Notes: generated by a model not told the origin, from the letters alone. A DNA stretch of 64,000 nucleotides from JANQFM01 sp035471925 (GCA_035471925.1 DATIPO010000264.1:1-64000); one strand, 5' to 3'. Numbered from the stretch's first letter, positions 43,070-52,278 are shown. Numbers and translations are program-made.

Positions 43070-43336
43070 CCCTCCATCTCCAGGAATGTCAACAGCCTGC
43101 CGCTGCACCGAAAGGCGTACTTAGGGGCTTTTTGAGACCAAGCGATTGACTTTAGTGCGCCTCTTCGCCGGCCAAGACCTTCAAACTGCCTGGTTCCTGA
43201 AAAGCAGCGAGACTCAGCGTCGTCGTTGCTCGAGCCGAACTCCCAAGAGAGTTGCGGGAAGCCCTCCAGACCGCCGTCGAGGACGTCAAGGGCGGCTTTC
43301 GAGAGGCCTGCTAGCCGCAGCAATGTCATCGATCTC
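43070..43336. other. Spacer without a supported gene
   Basis: The 267 bases after the acylase hold no supported gene. A 35-codon open stretch ending at 43314 (about 43210 on) reads like an amphipathic helix (ELPRELREALQTAVEDVKGG) but lacks a start codon, so it may be the tail of a lost gene. A terminator and the rplU promoter follow. Confidence 0.4.
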
Positions 43337-43376
43337 ACCGCCGCTACGGCGTTGACAAGCGGATGGCGGTTTTTTT
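43337..43376 (+). terminator. Intrinsic terminator overlapping the rplU promoter
   Basis: ACCGCC (43337-43342) pairs with GGCGGT (43365-43370), with GCT/AGC inside, followed by seven Ts. The hairpin loop and tail contain the -35 and the first base of the -10 of the next promoter. Confidence 0.5.
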
Positions 43377-43381
43377 ATACT
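43352..43381 (+). promoter_or_regulatory. Promoter of rplU-rpmA
   Basis: A perfect TTGACA (43352-43357), an 18-base spacer and TATACT (43376-43381). The start would be near 43388, giving a leader of about 45 bases. Confidence 0.7.
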
Positions 43382-43432
43382 TCGTGGTTTCCGGAGCCTG
43401 TGTGATTTGGCTTCGTGGAGGCGAGTAAGAAA

Positions 43433-43744
43433 GTGTACGCAATTATTCGAACCGGCGGAAAACAGTATCGGGTCAGCGAAGGCGACTCCATTAAGGTGGA
43501 GAAGCTTGAAGGCGAGGTCGGCGACGCGGTCGACTTCGAGGAAGTGTTGATGGTGGGCGGAGACGACGGCGCTCAGGTGGGATCTCCCACGCTGGAGGGC
43601 AAGGTCACCGGCACCATCGCCGAACACGGCAAGGGCAAGAAGGTCCTGGTCTTCAAGTTCAAGCGCCGCAAGATGTACCGCCGCAAGCGCGGCCATCGCC
43701 AGCCCTTCACCCGAGTCAATATTGATAAGATCCAGGTCGGCTGA
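43433..43744 (+). CDS. rplU: 50S ribosomal protein L21
   Basis: 103 residues, the standard L21 length, beginning YAIIRTGGKQYRVSEGD and ending with the KFKRRKMYRRKRGHRQ basic segment. I chose the GTG at 43433 over the in-frame GTG at 43415 because it gives the family start and leaves GGAGG as ribosome site about 11 bases upstream. L21 binds 23S rRNA. First gene of rplU-rpmA. Confidence 0.95.
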   Translation: MYAIIRTGGKQYRVSEGDSIKVEKLEGEVGDAVDFEEVLMVGGDDGAQVGSPTLEGKVTGTIAEHGKGKKVLVFKFKRRKMYRRKRGHRQPFTRVNIDKIQVG

Positions 43745-43769
43745 CGGCCTGTTCGCGAGGAATACCGAT

Positions 43770-44027
43770 ATGTCGCACAAAAAAGGACTAGGAAGCTCCA
43801 AGAACGGACGCGACAGCAATGCTCAACGCTTGGGCGTCAAGCGCTTCGCCGGCCAGAACGTGACGGGCGGAAGCATCTTGGTGCGCCAGCGGGGCACGCC
43901 CATCAAGCCCGGCAAGAACGTGGGACGCGGCAAAGACGACACGCTTTTCGCCACCGTCGACGGCGTAGTGTCCTACCAAAACCGCGGACGCCGCGGCAAG
44001 TTCGTCCACGTCCTCCCCGCCGAGTAG
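43770..44027 (+). CDS. rpmA: 50S ribosomal protein L27
   Basis: 85 residues with the family core GLGSSKNGRDSNAQRLGVKR and GSILVRQRGTPIKPG. The N-terminus starts directly at SHKKGLGSS, without the cleaved extension seen in Firmicutes. A GAGGA site precedes the ATG at 43770. The frame upstream of it is not used. Confidence 0.96.
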   Translation: MSHKKGLGSSKNGRDSNAQRLGVKRFAGQNVTGGSILVRQRGTPIKPGKNVGRGKDDTLFATVDGVVSYQNRGRRGKFVHVLPAE

Positions 44028-44039
44028 GCTGCGCAACGA

Positions 44040-44222
44040 CCGACTTCCAAGACCAACTCCCAAGCGGATGCTGCGAAGCTGCGCAAGAGGCGGGGATCTC
44101 GGCGGCTCCGGCGGCCATTGGCACCAAGCTTCAGCCGCCTCACGCGGGAAGGCCCCGAACTCTGATTTGGTCCGGCTCAGCTTCGTTGAACTTGTGAGTT
44201 GGGAGTTGGAGGTTGGGAATCG
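44040..44222. repeat. Spacer bounded by inverted CCAACT-type repeats
   Basis: The rpmA-obg spacer has CGACTTCCAAGACCAACTCC on the left and GTGAGTTGGGAGTTGGAGG on the right, roughly inverted, as in the spacer at 9131-9354. No ORF is credible inside. It separates genes that are adjacent in most bacteria. Confidence 0.45.
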
Positions 44223-44232
44223 CGTCTTCGCT

Positions 44233-45309
44233 GTGTTCATCGATCAAGCCACCATTGAGGTCAAGGCCGGAGACGGCGGCAACGGCGTGGTAGCCTTCCG
44301 GCGCGAGAAGTTCGTCCCCAAGGGCGGACCCTCGGGCGGCGACGGCGGACGCGGCGGCGACGTTTACCTGGAAAGCAGCGAGCACCTCAACACCCTGCTC
44401 CCCTTCCGCTACAAACGCCACTTCAAGTCCCAACGCGGACGCCACGGCGAGGGCAGCAAGCGCAAAGGCGCCGACGGCGAAGAACTGGTACTGGAAGTCC
44501 CGGTGGGCACGCTGGTTTACGACGCCGAATCGACGCTCGATGAGCCCATCCACGACTTCACCCGCGCGGGAGAGCGGTTGCTGGTTGCCAAGGGCGGCGA
44601 CGGCGGACGCGGAAACGCCCGCTTCGCCACCTCCACCAACCAAGCGCCACGCCGGGCGGAGGAAGGCTGGCCGGGCCAGCAACGCCACCTGCGTCTGGAA
44701 CTCAAAGTGTTGGCCGACGTCGGACTGCTGGGCTATCCCAACGCCGGCAAGTCGACCCTGATCTCGCGCCTGTCGGAGGCCAAGCCCAAGATCGCCGATT
44801 ACCCCTTCACAACCCTGACCCCCAACTTGGGAGTGGTGCCCTACGGCGAATACGGCAGCTTCGTGATGGCCGACATCCCCGGACTCATCGAAGGCGCCAG
44901 CGAGGGCAGCGGACTGGGGCATCAGTTCTTGCGCCACGTGGAGCGCACCCGGGTGCTGGTCCACTTGGTGGACGTCTCAGCGCTGGGTCCCGAAGAGCCA
45001 GGCCAAGCATTTCAATCCATCAACCGCGAGTTGGGACTCTACGACCCGGCGATGCTGGACAAGCCGATGCTGGCGGCCGCCTCAAAAGCCGACGCCGCCG
45101 AGGAAGAGCGGCTTGAGCGCTTTGAGGCCTACTGCCGCCAAGAGGACATTCCCTTCTTCCTGATTTCCTCGGTGCAGGGACAAGGGCTGGACGCCTTGAA
45201 GCACGCCATCGTCAAGGCCCTCAAGCGCTCCCGCGAGGCAGACCTGCGACAGGGTGAAGAAGTAGAGTTTGCTGGAGAATGGAGCGAGGAGGAGGACTGG
45301 AGCGAGTGA
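44233..45309 (+). CDS. obg: GTPase Obg
   Basis: A 358-residue GTPase involved in 50S assembly and stress control. The N-terminal glycine-rich Obg fold begins FIDQATIEVKAGDGGNGVV and shows FVPKGGPSGGDGGRGGDV. The G domain has GYPNAGKSTLIS, DIPGLIEG and the SKAD motif. The C-terminal domain found in some members is reduced to a short acidic tail. Start is GTG 44233; no ATG suits. The stop overlaps the nadD start. Confidence 0.95.
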   Translation: MFIDQATIEVKAGDGGNGVVAFRREKFVPKGGPSGGDGGRGGDVYLESSEHLNTLLPFRYKRHFKSQRGRHGEGSKRKGADGEELVLEVPVGTLVYDAESTLDEPIHDFTRAGERLLVAKGGDGGRGNARFATSTNQAPRRAEEGWPGQQRHLRLELKVLADVGLLGYPNAGKSTLISRLSEAKPKIADYPFTTLTPNLGVVPYGEYGSFVMADIPGLIEGASEGSGLGHQFLRHVERTRVLVHLVDVSALGPEEPGQAFQSINRELGLYDPAMLDKPMLAAASKADAAEEERLERFEAYCRQEDIPFFLISSVQGQGLDALKHAIVKALKRSREADLRQGEEVEFAGEWSEEEDWSE

Positions 45310-45962
45310 GAGTCGGCATCTTGGGCGGGACCTTCGATCCGGTCCACGCCGGACATCTCGACGTGGCCCGCAAAGTCATGCGGCTGCAAGATCTGGACCG
45401 GGTTCTGCTGCTGGTCGCGCGGCGTCCGCCCCACAAGCGCCAACGCTCCCTGGCCGGCCCCTTTCACCGCTTCGCCATGGCGGCGCTGGCCACTCAAGAG
45501 GACGAAGGATTGTTGCCCTGCGCCTGGGAACTGAAGCGTCCGGCGCCCTCTTATACCATCGAAGCTTTGAATCACTTCCGGCAGCGGCATCCTACGTGGA
45601 GCCTCACGTTTATTGCCGGAAGCGATTCGCTCAAGGAACTGCATTCCTGGAGGGACTATGCTAAACTTCTGCAAGAGTTTAGTTTCACGTTTGTACAACG
45701 TCCCGGAGAAACGGTCGATTTGAAATCGCTGGAACTGCCCACTCCGTTGCGCGAGAGGATCACAACCGCCGACGTCTCCGAACCTCTCGACATCCATCCG
45801 GGAACTTCCCTTCTCATCCGCCTGGACGCGCCGGACGTCAGTTCGACTCGTCTGCGCCAAACTCTCTCATCCGGCGGGACTCCGAAGGACGGCGCCATGC
45901 CTGATTCCGTGCTTCGCTACGCCCGCAAGTTCGGGTTGTATGAAAGAAGTCAAGACGATTAA
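45306..45962 (+). CDS. nadD: Nicotinate-nucleotide adenylyltransferase
   Basis: A 218-residue nucleotidyltransferase of NAD synthesis. The HxGH motif is in GGTFDPVHAGHLDVA and the C-terminal ISSTRLR-like motif is in DVSSTRLRQ. I chose the GTG at 45306, which overlaps the obg stop (GTGA) and has GGAGGAGG upstream; the ATG at 45279 would add nine residues. Followed by rsfS, a conserved pair. Confidence 0.94.
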   Translation: MRVGILGGTFDPVHAGHLDVARKVMRLQDLDRVLLLVARRPPHKRQRSLAGPFHRFAMAALATQEDEGLLPCAWELKRPAPSYTIEALNHFRQRHPTWSLTFIAGSDSLKELHSWRDYAKLLQEFSFTFVQRPGETVDLKSLELPTPLRERITTADVSEPLDIHPGTSLLIRLDAPDVSSTRLRQTLSSGGTPKDGAMPDSVLRYARKFGLYERSQDD

Positions 45963-46323
45963 GAGCAAACCGAAGCAAGACACCAAAGCCGTCCTGCAGC
46001 AAATCTGCAGAATCATCAGCGACAAAAAAGGAGAGGAGATTCTGGTGCTGGATGTATCTGACATCGCCTCTTTTACTTCCTACTTGCTCATTTGCGAGGG
46101 CCGCAATCAGCGTCAGAACCAAGCCATAGCCGAGTCTGTGGTGGAGGGGCTGAAGAAGGAATACGGCCTGCGTCCCAGCCATATCGAAGGCAAAGGCGAC
46201 GCCAAGTGGATCTTGCTCGACTACCTGGAATTCGTCATCCACATCTTCCAACCGGAAACCCGCGACTTCTACAGCATCGACAAGTTGTGGGGCGACGGCA
46301 CCCGCCTGGAAATGTCGGCCTAA
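45940..46323 (+). CDS. rsfS: Ribosome silencing factor RsfS
   Basis: A 127-residue protein that binds L14 and blocks subunit joining under starvation. Family-like segments include LDVSDIASFTSYLLICEGRN and the KGDAKWILLDYLEFVIHIF stretch. The start overlaps the end of nadD by 23 bases. The first 15 residues are basic and variable. Confidence 0.95.
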   Translation: MKEVKTIKSKPKQDTKAVLQQICRIISDKKGEEILVLDVSDIASFTSYLLICEGRNQRQNQAIAESVVEGLKKEYGLRPSHIEGKGDAKWILLDYLEFVIHIFQPETRDFYSIDKLWGDGTRLEMSA

Positions 46324-46329
46324 GCTGCC

Positions 46330-48366
46330 TCAGCGTCCGTCCGAAGTGTCGGCGGACTCCTGGTTCCAGATCCACTGTTCGAACCATTCCCAGTTATGGG
46401 TCAGGGCCGCCAAGCGCTCCTTGGGCTTGCTGATGCCGTGGCCGAAGCCCTTGTAGATGATCAGCTTGCTGGGGACGCCCTGATCCTGCAGTCCCCGGTA
46501 GAGCTTGTAGGCGTTGGGCGTGGGCACCCGCCGGTCGAACTCGCCATGCTGGATCAAGGTGGGCGTGCGCGCCTTCTTGATATGGGTCATGGGCGAGGTT
46601 TTGCGGTAGACCTCGGGATCGTCCCAAGGATCGTCGCCCAGATAATGCAGCGTGAAGGGCGTGATGTCGGTCTGGTAGTAGTAGGTGACCCAATCGGAAA
46701 TGCCGGCGCCCACGCTGGTGGCGGCAAAGCGGTCGGAGAAAGTCGTGATGAAGGCGCTGATGTAACCTCCCTGGCTCCAGCCCATGGCCGCCACCCGGTC
46801 GCGGTCGGCGAGTCCCTGCGCGATGAGGTGATCGACGCCTGACAGCACGTCCCAGTAATCGCCCACTCCCAAGTTGCGGTAGTTGAGCTTGCGGAAGTCG
46901 GCTCCGAAACCGGCGCTGCCGCGGTAGTTGGGAAGCAGCACCAAAGCACCCCGCGAAACCCACTGCTCGATGGGATAGATGCCGTTGTAGCGGTCGACCC
47001 GCTGGGGATAGGAGATGCCGGTAGGCCCTCCATGGATGATCACGAAGAGGGGATAACGCTTGGACGAATCGAAGTCCTCGGGTTTGATGAGGACCCCGGT
47101 GATTTCGGTTCCGTCGCGGCTCTCCCAGGCGATGGTTTCCTTGTGGGCCAGCTTCCAGCCGTCGAGCTGCTCGTTGAAGCCGGTGAGGAGCGAGGCCTCA
47201 TAGTCGTCCACAGGAGAAATGAAGACTTCGGGGTAGCTCTCCGCCGAAACCAGGCTGAACGCCATGCGCGAGGCGTCGGGATTAAGGTCGATCGACTGAA
47301 TCACCTGATCGCCCGGCGTCAGATTCCGCACCGCGCCCGACTCCGGCGAAAGGCGGAAAAGGTGGCGCGACATGCCCTGATAAGCCGTGAAGTGGATACC
47401 CCTGGAACTCCAATCCAACAGCCGGGCGTCCTCGTCGAAAGACCCGGTCAGGTTAACGATAGGGCCGCCCTGAACGGGGATGGCGGCGATCTCGGTGTTG
47501 ACGAAGTAAACCTCGGTGCCCATCGAAGTGTTGAAGGCCACCCGGGTTCCGTCGGGCGAAAAGACCGGATTGGAATCGGGCCCCTCCTGGTCGACCAGTA
47601 TGCTGATCTCGCCGCCTTCAACCTCCACCACGAACAAGTCGGTCTTGGAAAAGGACTTGATGCGCGAGTCGGGCGCGGCCGAAAAGGCGATGCTGGAACC
47701 ATCGGGCGAAAAGGCCATCCCGGCGATGTGCTTGTCCTCGTCGCCCACCAGCTTGCGGGCCTCTCCATCCTCGATTCCCTGGATCCACAGGTGGCTGATC
47801 TCGAAGTCCTCATCGACGACGGTAAACTTGCCGTACTTCTCTTCCCGCTCTTTGCTGGCCTCGCTCTGCTCGTCGCGGGCCAGGAAAGCAATGCTCTGCG
47901 AATCGGGCGCCCATTCGTAGCTCTGGACGCCTTCCTTGGCCTCGGTCACTTGCCGGGCTTCACCACCAGCCAGCGGCAGCAGGTAGACCTGGCTCTTCTC
48001 TTCCCGCGCCGAGAGGAAGGACAGCCACTGTCCGTCGGGCGAAAACTGCGGGGACGACGAAGACTTCTCGCCGAAGGTCATCTGGCGGGGCTCGTCATCG
48101 GGACTTGCCGCCATCCAGATCTGGCTGACGTAGCTGTTCTCTTCCCAGTCCGGCTCTCGAACCACGAAGGCTACCTTGCTTCCGTCCGGCGAAATGACCA
48201 CCGAAGAAGGCGCCTTCAAGTTCAAGATGTCCTCAAACTCGGGAACTTTCTCTTGAGCTTCGTCCTCAGCCTCCTGCCCCACAACCCATCCGAAGCCGAA
48301 CACCAGAGCCACCGTCAAAGCAGCAGACGCCAAGCGCCGCCAATCCTTCATCCGTTCCAATGCCAT
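46330..48366 (-). CDS. Exported S9-family prolyl oligopeptidase-like peptidase
   Basis: A 678-residue protein: signal or anchor at about 10-30 (ASAALTVALVFGFGWVVG), a seven-bladed beta-propeller made of SPDG-type repeats (several S-P-D-G and F-S-P-D-G turns), and an alpha/beta hydrolase domain. The catalytic Ser is in MGWSQGGYISAF, the Asp in GEFDRRVPTP and the His in KGFGHGISK. It resembles acylaminoacyl-peptidase/DPP types. I chose the ATG at 48366, which has GGAGGG seven bases upstream; the 48396 ATG lacks one. Convergent with rsfS, six bases apart. Confidence 0.93.
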   Translation of the reverse strand: MALERMKDWRRLASAALTVALVFGFGWVVGQEAEDEAQEKVPEFEDILNLKAPSSVVISPDGSKVAFVVREPDWEENSYVSQIWMAASPDDEPRQMTFGEKSSSSPQFSPDGQWLSFLSAREEKSQVYLLPLAGGEARQVTEAKEGVQSYEWAPDSQSIAFLARDEQSEASKEREEKYGKFTVVDEDFEISHLWIQGIEDGEARKLVGDEDKHIAGMAFSPDGSSIAFSAAPDSRIKSFSKTDLFVVEVEGGEISILVDQEGPDSNPVFSPDGTRVAFNTSMGTEVYFVNTEIAAIPVQGGPIVNLTGSFDEDARLLDWSSRGIHFTAYQGMSRHLFRLSPESGAVRNLTPGDQVIQSIDLNPDASRMAFSLVSAESYPEVFISPVDDYEASLLTGFNEQLDGWKLAHKETIAWESRDGTEITGVLIKPEDFDSSKRYPLFVIIHGGPTGISYPQRVDRYNGIYPIEQWVSRGALVLLPNYRGSAGFGADFRKLNYRNLGVGDYWDVLSGVDHLIAQGLADRDRVAAMGWSQGGYISAFITTFSDRFAATSVGAGISDWVTYYYQTDITPFTLHYLGDDPWDDPEVYRKTSPMTHIKKARTPTLIQHGEFDRRVPTPNAYKLYRGLQDQGVPSKLIIYKGFGHGISKPKERLAALTHNWEWFEQWIWNQESADTSDGR

Positions 48367-48444
48367 GGCACATCCCTCCGTATGGTTATCGGTCAAGTCT
48401 AGTCTTCGGCGGGATGAACGGTCAATGCAAGAAGCGAGATTCGG

Positions 48445-51330
48445 TCACTCGCAGCGCAGGGCCGAGGCGGGATCGATGGAAGTGGCGCGGCGGGCGGGCC
48501 AGAGGGTGGCGGCGGCGGCGGCTAGCAGGAAGAAAACGGTGACCGAGAGGTAGGTGGCCGGATCGGACCAGGTGACGCCGAAGAGCAGTTCCTGAAGCAG
48601 GCGGCTGGTGAGGAGGGCGGCTGGCAGCCCCAACAGCAATCCCAGAGAGGTCAGCCCCAGTCCCTCTTTGAGGACGTTGAGAAGAATGTTGCGGCGGTTG
48701 GCCCCGAAAACCATGCGGACGCCGAATTCGTGGCGGCGGCGGGAGGCCGAATAGGCCGTCACGCCTACGATTCCGGTGGCTGTGACGATGAGGGCGGCCA
48801 GCGCGAAGATGCCCAGCAGTTGAGCCGTCTGGCGGGGCGGGGCGATGGACTCGCGGTGCAGTTCTTCCATCTCGTGAAAGGGTTCCAGAGGCTGGTCGGG
48901 ATCGAGCCGGTCCACGGCCTGCCGCATCATGGCCGCCGCGCTTTCGGCGCCCTGAGGCGTATGCAGCAGCACGATGGCCTCGCGCCAAGGCGAAAGGTTG
49001 AAGGGGACGTAAAGCTGGGGGCTGGGATGGGTACTGAGGTCCTCTTCGTGGACGTCGCCGACGACTGCGGTAATGGTCAGCGGACGCGGCCAGGTACCCA
49101 GGAAGAGCTTCTTGCCCAGCGCCTCGGCAGGATCGTCCCAATGACGCGCCGCCAGAGTCCGGCCCACGACTACCTCATGTGACCCCAGGAAAGCGCCGAC
49201 TTGGCCGGCTTGCACGGGGATTCCCATCACCTCGAAGTAACGTCCCGAGACCGATTGCAGTTCGGCCCGGTGTTCCTGGCTGGCGGGCCGGGGCTGGTAA
49301 GTGGCCAAAGGTTGCGAATCCTGGTCGACCGGCGAGCCGACCACAGTCTGGTACATGCTGCCTCCCGACCGATCCTCGGCAGAGCCGCCGCTAGTCGGGG
49401 GGCGCGGCGCCAGCCCGCTGTCGCCCGCAGGTTGAGGTTGGGCGCCGGACCCAGGCGGCGGGTTCCCGGTCGGATCCTCGGCCAGCCGGTAACTGCCGGT
49501 GGAGGTCCGGCCATCCAAGGGAACGTGGGCGGCCAAAGCCGCTGAGAGGACGCCGGGGCGTTGCGAGAGGTCTTGCAGCAGCGGCAGGTAGAAGTCGTTG
49601 ACCTGGTCGTTTTCGAGGTAGAGCGTCCAGTTGAGCTGGACGCGGGTGGCCATGACGCGCTTGGGATCGAATCCGGGATCCACCTGTTGCAGCTTGAAGA
49701 CGCTCTGCAGCATCAGTCCGGCGGCCACCAGCAGGACTACCGAGAAGGCCACCTGAGCCACCACCAGCAGACCTCGCAGGCCTCCGGCTCGGGGGGCCCT
49801 GTGGACGCGCGAGCGGCGGGTCAGGCCCTGGGCGCGTCCTTCCGAATGGAGCAGGATGAGTCCCGGCAATAGGCTGAAGATGAGCGTGGCCAGGATCGAA
49901 CCCGCCACAGCCAGGGCCAGCACGCCGCCGTCAATGCTGATCTCGGCGGCCCGCACGCTCAGGCGCTGAGCAAAGGGACGCAACAGCTCCAACGACGCGG
50001 TCGCCGAAGCCAGTCCCAGCACGGCGGCAGCCGAGGCTAGAAGGAAGCCTTCGGTCAGGAGCTGTCCCAAGAGGCGTCCCCGTCCCGCGCCCAGAGCGCT
50101 GCGCAGCGCCATCTCGGGAGTCCGCCGGGTGAGGCGGGCCAGGTTGAGGTTGGCCAGATTGGCGCACACGATGAGGAAAACGCAAAGCACGGTGGCGAAG
50201 AGGACGGCCAAGGGCGTCCGGGCCCGCTCGGCCAACACGTCCTGCAAGGGGCGCAAGGTTGCCGTGAATCCGCTGTCGGCCGGGTAATCCTGAGGAAAGC
50301 GGCGCTGCATGTCCTGAGCGATGGCGGCCACCTCACGGCGGGCTTCTTCCAGTCCGGTCCCCGGCGTCAACAGGGCCAAGGCCCGGTAGCCGCCCCGTCC
50401 GCGGTTTCCCGCCTGCGCAGTGGACACGCGGAAGGGGCAATTGGAATGAGGCATGTAGACATCAGCGTCCAAGGGGTAAAAGGGCAGCGGCGGCAGAATG
50501 CCGATGATGCGGTGAGGACGGTTGTTCATCTCCACCGGCTTATCCAGCATCTCCAGCGATCCGCCGTAGTGGTCCTGCCAGTAGCCGTAGCTGAGAAGCA
50601 GGCGTCCCTCGCCCGAGATGCGGTCGTCCTCAGGCTGCATTCCGCGGCCGTGCAGAACCTCGACTCCCAGCTTTTCGAAGAAGTCCCAGGCCACGACACC
50701 GGTCTCAACGTTGCTGGGACTGAGCCCGTCCAGCAGCGTGAAGTACATGGAATGATAATCGGCCGCCCACTCCAAAGAGTCGGCCTGAGCATACTCTTCA
50801 AGCTCCAGCGGAGTGGAGCCCAGGGCATCGAAGCCCGCCTTGGGCATGGATTGGTTGAGCACCACCAGCCGCTGGCCTGCCGGGATGGGCAGCGGACGCA
50901 GCCACAGCCCTTCCAGCAAACTGAAGACGGCCGAAGTGGCGCCGATGCCCAAGGTCAAAGTCAACAAGGCCGCCACGACGAAGCCGGGACTTTGCTTGAG
51001 CCTCCTCCAAGCCAGGGAGAGGTCGTCGGCCCCTGCGGCTGCCGCCCGCGCGGCCCAGCGGAGGCCGGTGCCCAGCCGCCGGGCAATGCGGGAAAAACGT
51101 CCCAGACGGGGCCAATAAACCGGGTTGACGGCCCGTAAAGTCTCTTTCCAATACCACTTGCGGGCTGCTGACTTGCCCTTTAAAGGCAGGACTTGGGTAT
51201 GAAAGCGTTCTTCGAGATCGCCCAGGATGCAGTCGCGGTATATCTCAGGCAGCCAGGTCAGAATCCACTCGGCCAGAGCGGGCGGACGCTCTTGCCCGTT
51301 TCGCCGGCCTCGACGGGGATCGGAATTCAC
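48445..51330 (-). CDS. ADOP-type ABC permease (FtsX/MacB-like)
   Basis: A 961-residue permease of the acidobacterial duplicated orphan permease type. The first 90 residues form the permease prefix domain (ILTWLPEIYRDCILGDLEERF). Helix, MacB-like periplasmic core and FtsX domain follow, and a second similar half covers about 480-961. Its end has the VTAYSASRRRHEFGVRMVFGA-type segment found in FtsX domains. No ATPase gene is adjacent, which is usual for this type. It overlaps the PadR stop by four bases (ATGA), so the regulator and permease are coupled. Confidence 0.92.
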   Translation of the reverse strand: MNSDPRRGRRNGQERPPALAEWILTWLPEIYRDCILGDLEERFHTQVLPLKGKSAARKWYWKETLRAVNPVYWPRLGRFSRIARRLGTGLRWAARAAAAGADDLSLAWRRLKQSPGFVVAALLTLTLGIGATSAVFSLLEGLWLRPLPIPAGQRLVVLNQSMPKAGFDALGSTPLELEEYAQADSLEWAADYHSMYFTLLDGLSPSNVETGVVAWDFFEKLGVEVLHGRGMQPEDDRISGEGRLLLSYGYWQDHYGGSLEMLDKPVEMNNRPHRIIGILPPLPFYPLDADVYMPHSNCPFRVSTAQAGNRGRGGYRALALLTPGTGLEEARREVAAIAQDMQRRFPQDYPADSGFTATLRPLQDVLAERARTPLAVLFATVLCVFLIVCANLANLNLARLTRRTPEMALRSALGAGRGRLLGQLLTEGFLLASAAAVLGLASATASLELLRPFAQRLSVRAAEISIDGGVLALAVAGSILATLIFSLLPGLILLHSEGRAQGLTRRSRVHRAPRAGGLRGLLVVAQVAFSVVLLVAAGLMLQSVFKLQQVDPGFDPKRVMATRVQLNWTLYLENDQVNDFYLPLLQDLSQRPGVLSAALAAHVPLDGRTSTGSYRLAEDPTGNPPPGSGAQPQPAGDSGLAPRPPTSGGSAEDRSGGSMYQTVVGSPVDQDSQPLATYQPRPASQEHRAELQSVSGRYFEVMGIPVQAGQVGAFLGSHEVVVGRTLAARHWDDPAEALGKKLFLGTWPRPLTITAVVGDVHEEDLSTHPSPQLYVPFNLSPWREAIVLLHTPQGAESAAAMMRQAVDRLDPDQPLEPFHEMEELHRESIAPPRQTAQLLGIFALAALIVTATGIVGVTAYSASRRRHEFGVRMVFGANRRNILLNVLKEGLGLTSLGLLLGLPAALLTSRLLQELLFGVTWSDPATYLSVTVFFLLAAAAATLWPARRATSIDPASALRCE

Positions 51331-51659
51331 TCTTCAGCACCCAATTCGACGCCTTCCCAAAGGCGCACCAAAAACTCCCTGGACTGCTTGAGGGCCTCCT
51401 CGCCGGCCGCCTCAAGCTTGAAGTATTTCTTGGCCCGTCCCCCCCTCTCGGCGGTGGGCTCGCCCTTCCAGGAAGCAACCAGACCCTTCTCTTCCAGCCG
51501 CGACAGGGTCACATAGACCGCCGTAATCGAAACAGGACGGTCAATGGTCTGCTGCAACTCCTCATGAATGCGCATCCCGTAGGCCTCGTCTCCCTTGAGG
51601 CGGGCCACGGCCAGCATCACCAACTGCTCGAACTCACCCAGAAAGCCTTTCTTACCCAT
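51327..51659 (-). CDS. PadR-family transcriptional regulator
   Basis: A 110-residue winged-helix protein. The segments EQLVMLAVARLKGDEAYGMRIHEEL and VYVTLSRLEEKGLVAS are typical PadR, and the C-terminal helix for dimerisation is the short type. It is upstream of and coupled to the ADOP permease. Its ATG lies inside a perfect palindrome, which suggests autoregulation and a very short or absent leader. Confidence 0.93.
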   Translation of the reverse strand: MGKKGFLGEFEQLVMLAVARLKGDEAYGMRIHEELQQTIDRPVSITAVYVTLSRLEEKGLVASWKGEPTAERGGRAKKYFKLEAAGEEALKQSREFLVRLWEGVELGAEE

Positions 51660-51673
51660 TCAACATAGTTGAA
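51659..51673. promoter_or_regulatory. Palindrome at the padR start, likely operator
   Basis: TTCAACATAGTTGAA is a perfect 15-bp palindrome (6-bp arms, 3-base centre) at the padR start codon. On the minus strand TTGACT lies about 30 bases further upstream. The position fits repression by PadR itself. Confidence 0.55.
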
Positions 51674-51762
51674 CAAAGAAGCGCCCTGCGAGTCAAGTCC
51701 GCCTGAGCAAAATCAGCATTGTCTGGCCCGCAAAGGCCGGGACCGATACAATGGGAGGTGCT

Positions 51763-52224
51763 ATGGCATTTAAGAAAATTCTCTGCGCCGTCGACTTTTC
51801 AAACGAATCCATCGAAGGTTTGAAACGGGCCATCGATCTGGCCCGGCAGAGCTCTTCGGCGCGTTTGTTCATCTTGCACGCTTTGGAAGCTCAACCCGTT
51901 TTCTCCCAATATCTTCCGCCCGAAGGCCTAGGAGAAATCACTGTCGAATTGCAGGAAAAGGCCCACGAGTCGATGGAGCAACTGGTCGAGCAATTCAAGT
52001 CGAAGCTCAAGGACCTCAACTTCAAGACTCAAGTGAGCAGCGGACGCGGTTTCGAGGAAATCCTGGAGAATGCCAACGTCTGGGGCGCCGACCTCATCGT
52101 CGTGGGCTCTCACGGCTCAGCCGGTCTCGATCAGGTCGTCTTGGGCAGCACGACAGGACGCGTTCTGGAACGGGCTCCCTGCTCAGTGCTCATCGTGCGG
52201 CCGCCTCAAGAGAGCGTCAAGTGA
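51763..52224 (+). CDS. Universal stress protein, UspA family
   Basis: A 153-residue single Usp domain. The start is FKKILCAVDFSNESIEG and the ATP-binding G-x2-G-x9-G-S motif is GSHGSAGLDQVVLGS near residue 123, so it is an ATP-binding member. I chose the ATG at 51763, behind GGGAGGT, over the one at 51751. Confidence 0.93.
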   Translation: MAFKKILCAVDFSNESIEGLKRAIDLARQSSSARLFILHALEAQPVFSQYLPPEGLGEITVELQEKAHESMEQLVEQFKSKLKDLNFKTQVSSGRGFEEILENANVWGADLIVVGSHGSAGLDQVVLGSTTGRVLERAPCSVLIVRPPQESVK

Positions 52225-52278
52225 CCTTGCGCCTTGGGGAGACCGCGTCTATAATTCGATGCCGTTTCAGGGCTCTCT

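Noticed and set aside
43210..43314. A 35-codon helical stretch after the acylase gene
   Set aside because: No start codon or ribosome site; kept only as possible debris.
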